Assembly: GCA_963995525.1 (NCBI GenBank)
Contig: OZ023207.1
Location: 1,664,001-1,728,000, forward strand
Source: Escarpia spicata
Lineage: Eukaryota; Annelida; Polychaeta; Sabellida; Siboglinidae
Direction: 5' to 3'
Length of the DNA: 64,000 nt
The position numbers were made by a program, and so were the translations under genes. The notes beneath the pieces were generated by a model. The model worked only from the letters and a program-made list of their open reading frames with translations. It was not told the origin of the DNA and searched no databases. Positions 1 through 64,000 of this stretch are shown one piece after another. Positions within the stretch are counted from its first letter, which is position 1. Each line of letters starts with the position of its first letter.

Positions 1-3000
1 CTGCGTGTTGGTCCACCTTATGTCGACCCTGAGCCTTCTTCTCTTCCTTCCTGCGTGTTGGTCCACCCCATGTAGACCCTGAGCCTTCTTCTCTTCCTTC
101 CTGCGTGTTGGTCCACCCCATGTAGACCCTGATCCTTCTTCACTTCCTTCCTGCGTGTTGGTCCACCCCATGTAGACCCTGATCCTTCTTCTCTTCCTTC
201 CTGCGTGTTGGTCCACCTTATGTCGACCCTGAGCCTTCTTCTCTTCCTTCCTGCGTGTTGGTCCACCCCATGTAGACCCTGAGCCTTCTTCTCTTCCTTC
301 CTGCGTGTTGGTCCACCCCATGTAGACCCTGATCCTTCTTCTCTTCCTTCCTGCGTGTTGGTCCACCCCATGTAGACCCTGAGCCTTCTTCTCTTCCTTC
401 CTGCGTGTTGGTCCACCCCATGTAGACCCTGAGCCTTCTTCTCTTCCTTCCTGCGTGTTGGTCCACCCCATGTAGACCCTGAGCCTTCTTCTCTTCCTTC
501 CTGCGTGTTGGTCCACCCCATGTAGACCCTGAGCCTTCTTCTCTTCCTTCCTGCGTGTTGGTCCATCCCATGTAGACCCTGAGCCTTCTTCTCTTCCTTC
601 CTGCGTGTTGGTCCACCCCATGTAGACCCTGATCCTTCTTCTCTTCCTTCCTGCGTGTTGGTCCACCCCATGTAGACCCTGAGCCTTCTTCTCTTCCTTC
701 CTGCATGTTGGTCCACCCCATGTAGACCCTGAGCCTTCTTCTCTTCCTTCCTGCGTGTTGGTCCACCCCATGTAGACCCTGAGCCTTCTTCTCTTCCTTC
801 CTGCGTGTTGGTCCACCCCATGTAGACCCTGATCCTTCTTCTCTTCCTTCCTGCGTGTTGGTCCACCCCATGTAGACCCTGAGCCTTCTTCTCTTCCTTC
901 CTGCGTGTTGGTCCACCCCATGTAGACCCTGAGCCTTCTTCTCTTCCTTCCTGCGTGTTGGTCCACCCCATGTAGACCCTGAGCCTTCTTCTCTTCCTTC
1001 CTGCGTGTTGGTCCACCCCATGTAGACCCTGAGCCTTCTTCTCTTCCTTCCTGCGTGTTGGTCCATCCCATGTAGACCCTGAGCCTTCTTCTCTTCCTTC
1101 CTGCGTGTTGGTCCACCCCATGTAGACCCTGATCCTTCTTCTCTTCCTTCCTGCGTGTTGGTCCACCCCATGTAGACCCTGAGCCTTCTTCTCTTCCTTC
1201 CTGCATGTTGGTCCACCCCATGTAGACCCTGAGCCTTCTTCTCTTCCTTCCTGCGTGTTGGTCCACCCCATGTAGACCCTGAGCCTTCTTCTCTTCCTTC
1301 CTGCGTGTTGGTCCACCCCATGTAGACCCTGAGCCTTCTTCTCTTCCTTCCTGCATGTTGGTCCACCCCATGTAGACCCTGAGCCTTCTTCTCTTCCTTC
1401 CTGCGTGTTGGTCCACCCCATGTAGACCCTGAGCCTTCTTCTCTTCCTTCCTGCGTGTTGGTCCACCCCATGTAGACCCTGAGCCTTCTTCTCTTCCTTC
1501 CTGCGTGTTGGTCCATCCCATGTAGACCCTGAGCCTTCTTCTCTTCCTTCCTGCGTGTTGGTCCACCCCATGTAGACCCTGATCCTTCTTCTCTTCCTTC
1601 CTGCGTGTTGGTCCACCCCATGTAGACCCTGATCCTTCTTCTCTTCCTTCCTGCGTGTTGGTCCACCCCATGTAGACCCTGATCCTTCTTCTCTTCCTTC
1701 CTGCGTGTTGGTCCACCCCATGTAGACCCTGAGCCTTCTTCTCTTCCTTCCTGCGTGTTGGTCCACCCCATGTAGACCCTGATCCTTCTTCTCTTCCTTC
1801 CTGCGTGTTGGTCCACCCCATGTAGACCCTGAGCCTTCTTCTCTTCCTTCCTGCGTGTTGGTCCACCCCATGTAGACCCTGATCCTTCTTCTCTTCCTTC
1901 CTGCGTGTTGGTCCACCCCATGTAGACCCTGAGCCTTCTTCTCTTCCTTCCTGCGTGTTGGTCCACCCCATGTAGACCCTGAGCCTTCTTCTCTTCCTTC
2001 CTGCGTGTTGGTCCACCCCATGTAGACCCTGATCCTTCTTCTCTTCCTTCCTGCGTGTTGGTCCACCCCATGTAGACCCTGAGCCTTCTTCTCTTCCTTC
2101 CTGCGTGTTGGTCCACCCCATGTAGACCCTGATCCTTCTTCTCTTCCTTCCTGCGTGTTGGTCCACCCCATGTAGACCCTGAGCCTTCTTCTCTTCCTTC
2201 CTGCGTGTTGGTCCACCCCATGTAGACCCTGAGCCTTCTTCTCTTCCTTCCTGCGTGTTGGTCCACCCCATGTAGACCCTGATCCTTCTTCTCTTCCTTC
2301 CTGCGTGTTGGTCCACCCCATGTAGACCCTGAGCCTTCTTCTCTTCCTTCCTGCGTGTTGGTCCACCCCATGTAGACCCTGATCCTTCTTCTCTTCCTTC
2401 CTGCGTGTTGGTCCACCCCATGTAGACCCTGATCCTTCTTCTCTTCCTTCCTGCGTGTTGGTCCACCCCATGTAGACCCTGAGCCTTCTTCTCTTCCTTC
2501 CTGCGTGTTGGTCCACCCCATGTAGACCCTGATCCTTCTTCTCTTCCTTCCTGCGTGTTGGTCCACCCCATGTAGACCCTGATCCTTCTTCTCTTCCTTC
2601 CTGCGTGTTGGTCCACCCCATGTAGACCCTGAGCCTTCTTCTCTTCCTTCCTGCGTGTTGGTCCACCCCATGTAGACCCTGAGCCTTCTTCTCTTCCTTC
2701 CTGCGTGTTGGTCCACCCCATGTAGACCCTGATCCTTCTTCTCTTCCTTCCTGCGTGTTGGTCCACCCCATGTAGACCCTGATCCTTCTTCTCTTCCTTC
2801 CTGCGTGTTGGTCCACCCCATGTAGACCCTGATCCTTCTTCTCTTCCTTCCTGCGTGTTGGTCCACCCCATGTAGACCCTGATCCTTCTTCTCTTCCTTC
2901 CTGCGTGTTGGTCCACCCCATGTAGACCCTGAGCCTTCTTCTCTTCCTTCCTGCGTGTTGGTCCACCCCATGTAGACCCTGAGCCTTCTTCTCTTCCTTC

Positions 3001-4129
3001 CTGCGTGTTGGTCCACCCCATGTAGACCCTGATCCTTCTTCTCTTCCTTCCTGCGTGTTGGTCCACCCCATGTAGACCCTGAGCCTTCTTCTCTTCCTTC
3101 CTGCGTGTTGGTCCACCCCATGTAGACCCTGAGCCTTCTTCTCTTCCTTCCTGCGTGTTGGTCCACCCCATGTAGACCCTGATCCTTCTTCTCTTCCTTC
3201 CTGCGTGTTGGTCCACCCCATGTAGACCCTGAGCCTTCTTCTCTTCCTTCCTGCGTGTTGGTCCACCCCATGTAGACCCTGATCCTTCTTCTCTTCCTTC
3301 CTGCGTGTTGGTCCACCCCATGTAGACCCTGATCCTTCTTCTCTTCCTTCCTGCGTGTTGGTCCACCCCATGTAGACCCTGAGCCTTCTTCTCTTCCTTC
3401 CTGCGTGTTGGTCCACCCCATGTAGACCCTGAGCCTTCTTCTCTTCCTTCCTGCGTGTTGGTCCACCCCATGTAGACCCTGATCCTTCTTCTCTTCCTTC
3501 CTGCGTGTTGGTCCGCCCCATGTAGACCCTGAGCCTTCTTCTCTTCCTTCCTGCGTGTTGGTCCACCCCATGTAGACCCTGAGCCTTCTTCTCTTCCTTC
3601 CTGCGTGTTGGTCCACCCCATGTAGACCCTGAGCCTTCTTCTCTTCCTCCCTGCGTGTTGGTCCACCCCATGTAGACCCTGAGCCTTCTTCTCTTCCTTC
3701 CTGCGTGTTGGTCCACCCCATGTAGACCCTGATCCTTCTTCTCTTCCTTCCTGCGTGTTGGTCCGCCCCATGTAGACCCTGAGCCTTCTTCTCTTCCTTC
3801 CTGCGTGTTGGTCCACCCCATGTAGACCCTGAGCCTTCTTCTCTTCCTTCCTGCGTGTTGGTCCACCCCATGTAGACCCTGAGCCTTCTTCTCTTCCTTC
3901 CTGCGTGTTGGTCCACCCCATGTAGACCCTGAGCCTTCTTCTCTTCCTCCCTGCGTGTTGGTCCACCCCATGTAGACCCTGAGCCTTCTTCTCTTCCTCC
4001 CTGCGTGTTGGTCCACCCCATGTAGACCCTGATCCTTCTTCTCTTCCTTCCTGCGTGTTGGTCCACCCCATGTAGACCCTGATCCTTCTTCTCTTCCTTC
4101 CTGCGTGTTGGTCCACCCCATGTAGACCA
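1..4129. repeat. 50-bp minisatellite, about 82 copies
   Basis: A 50-bp unit beginning CTGCGTGTTGGTCCACCCCA is repeated from base 1, so the array extends outside the window. The main variants are GAGCC versus GATCC, with rarer CCATCCCA, CTGCATG, CCGCCCCA and CTTATGTCG forms. The rare variants recur at 250-, 450- and 500-bp spacing, which shows higher-order repeats. It lies in the intron upstream of exon A. The unit is purine-rich on the minus strand. Confidence 0.97.
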
Positions 4130-4435
4130 TGTGGAGCTATTAGACACTGGGTCACAGTGTCTCCCCTGGTGTGTGCTTCGTGCTGCAGGTCGCCTCGCTC
4201 TTTTATTCACCTGCCTTGTGCAATATTTTCGAAACTGCCGCCCTGAATCTATTTCTGCTACTCATATTGTTTCCGATTTATTATGATCAATTATATAATA
4301 AAATAACAAAAATATAATATGTGTGTGTAAGTTTTCAGAGTGCTAAAATGTCACCAGAGCAAATTACACATAGTTGACGGATGTCGTTTAGATGCCCTGT
4401 CCCGTCTGTCGGTGCCTGTTGGCATGCCTAAACCT
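4130..4435. other. Unique intron sequence, AT-rich in the middle
   Basis: This is unique intronic sequence between two arrays. An AT-rich stretch lies around 4280-4320. No exon, RNA gene or transposon end is recognised. Confidence 0.6.
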
Positions 4436-4885
4436 CTCTCTACAGGTCACCTACCATAAACCTCTCTTTGTCCAGGTCACCTACCCTAAACCTCTGTCTC
4501 TATAGGTCACCTACCATAAACCCCTCTCTCTACAGGTCACCTACCATAAACCTCTCTCTCTCTCTCTCTCTCTCTACAGGTCACCTACCATAAACCTCTC
4601 TCTATCTATAGGTCACCTACCATAAACCTCTCTCTCTCTCTATAGGTCACCTAGCATAAACCCCTCTCTACAGGTCACCTACCATAAACCTCTCTCTCTA
4701 TAGGTCACCTACCATAAACCTCTCTCTCTCTACAGGTCGCCTACCATAAACCTCTTTCTCTACAAGTCACCTACCATAAACCCCTCTCTACAGGTCACCT
4801 ACCATAAAGCTCTCTCTCTACAGGTCACCTACCATAAACCTCTCTCTCTACAGGTCACCTACCATAAACCTCTCTCTCTCTACAG
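4436..4885 (+). repeat. Acceptor-bearing minisatellite upstream of exon A
   Basis: About fifteen imperfect units of 25-45 bp read CTCTCTCTACAGGTCACCTACC followed by ATAAAC. Each unit carries a polypyrimidine tract, an AG and GTCACCTA, which is the true exon A start (GTCACCTATGCC). Most copies keep a usable-looking CTACAG or TATAG acceptor. Confidence 0.9.
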
Positions 4886-63661
<58,776 letters not shown>

Positions 63662-63789
63662 GTTGGTTGACACTGTTTCTCATCTGTCACAGTCACCAGC
63701 TAGGTTGTCACGTTGATGACATTTAACAGCAATGTCATCCAAAGCATAAACTGTGCGATGCTAGTAGACAAGGAAGTCTGGCTTATCTC
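63662..63789. other. Unique intron start after exon Y
   Basis: Nothing was recognised in this stretch. Confidence 0.5.
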
Positions 63790-64000
63790 CAATGTTTAGT
63801 CACCTGTGTGAGTCGTCCTGTTTAGTCACCTGTGTGAGTCGTCGTGTTTAGTCACCTGTGTGAGTCGTCCTGTTTAGTCACCTGTGTGAGTCGTCCTGTT
63901 TAGTCACCTGTGTGAGTCATCCTGTTTAGTCACCTGTGTGGGTCGCCTTGTTTAGTCACCTGTGTGAGTCGTCCTGTTTAGTCACCTGTGTGAGTCATCC
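63790..64000. repeat. 26-bp minisatellite running out of the window, about 8 copies
   Basis: The unit is GTCACCTGTGTGAGTCGTCC followed by TGTTTA. Confidence 0.95.

Noticed and set aside
18..4210. Two very long minus-strand open frames (over 1,300 codons) of VYMGWTNTQEGREEGSGST type
   Set aside because: They are translations of the 50-bp minisatellite. The unit has no stop in any minus frame, so a long frame is automatic. There is no start context, domain or codon-bias change, and it lies in an intron of a + strand gene.

Overview
The window is a piece of a metazoan nuclear genome. It holds most of the 3' half of one large gene on the + strand: the orthologue of the deubiquitinase USP9X (fat facets/FAM family). 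I recognise 25 coding exons between 4886 and 63661, about 3.5 kb of coding sequence or some 1,170 codons. All have GT..AG borders, and the reading phase closes across 23 of the 24 joints. Exons A-H (4886-23030) encode the helical region upstream of the catalytic core. Exons I-R (28481-41620) encode the USP catalytic domain, with the Cys box, QHDALEFF box, two CxxC zinc knuckles, the GGHYYSY His box and the YKFDD box. Exons S-Y (45925-63661) encode the conserved C-terminal extension. The start and end of the gene lie outside the window. One linker exon expected between 58054 and 63601 was not found.

The introns are the remarkable part. Almost all intron sequence is tandem minisatellite, with about 45 distinct arrays of 16-101 bp period, and the arrays differ from intron to intron. 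Many arrays start or end exactly at an exon. Their repeat unit contains the exon edge plus the splice site: the last 9-30 nt of the exon with its GT donor, or the AG acceptor with the first 10-43 nt of the exon. Some introns therefore carry 15-30 intact decoy donors or acceptors (about 19-23, 28-29, 36-37, 38, 50.8-51.7, 54.2-55.3 and 55.4-55.9 kb). In others the decoys are uniformly broken (GT to CT or TT, AG to AT). I regard this as the most interesting system in the window.

Mobile elements sit inside or at the edge of the arrays. They are a 2.2-kb non-autonomous terminal-inverted-repeat (TIR) element (7626-9820) with a 5-bp target duplication, plus a diverged partial second copy (44040-45270); a 3.2-kb DNA transposon with 37-bp TIRs and a decayed transposase (23483-26670); a 447-bp MITE (29547-29993); a 771-bp inverted-repeat element (58952-59722); a CR1/L2/Jockey-type non-LTR retrotransposon on the minus strand with an open 924-codon endonuclease-RT frame that lacks its 3' end (60543-63400); and a tRNA-derived SINE head on the minus strand whose middle has itself been tandemly amplified (43170-43480).

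Organism: a marine-type invertebrate is likely. The exons are close to vertebrate USP9X, the introns are rich in boundary-spanning minisatellites, and the LINE is a CR1-like family. A cephalochordate (amphioxus) is my best guess, because I recall, without being able to check, exon-boundary minisatellites being described in amphioxus Adh introns. This is inference, not proof. No second host gene, rRNA, intact tRNA or CRISPR array was seen. Nearly all very long open frames in the window are side effects of tandem repeats.
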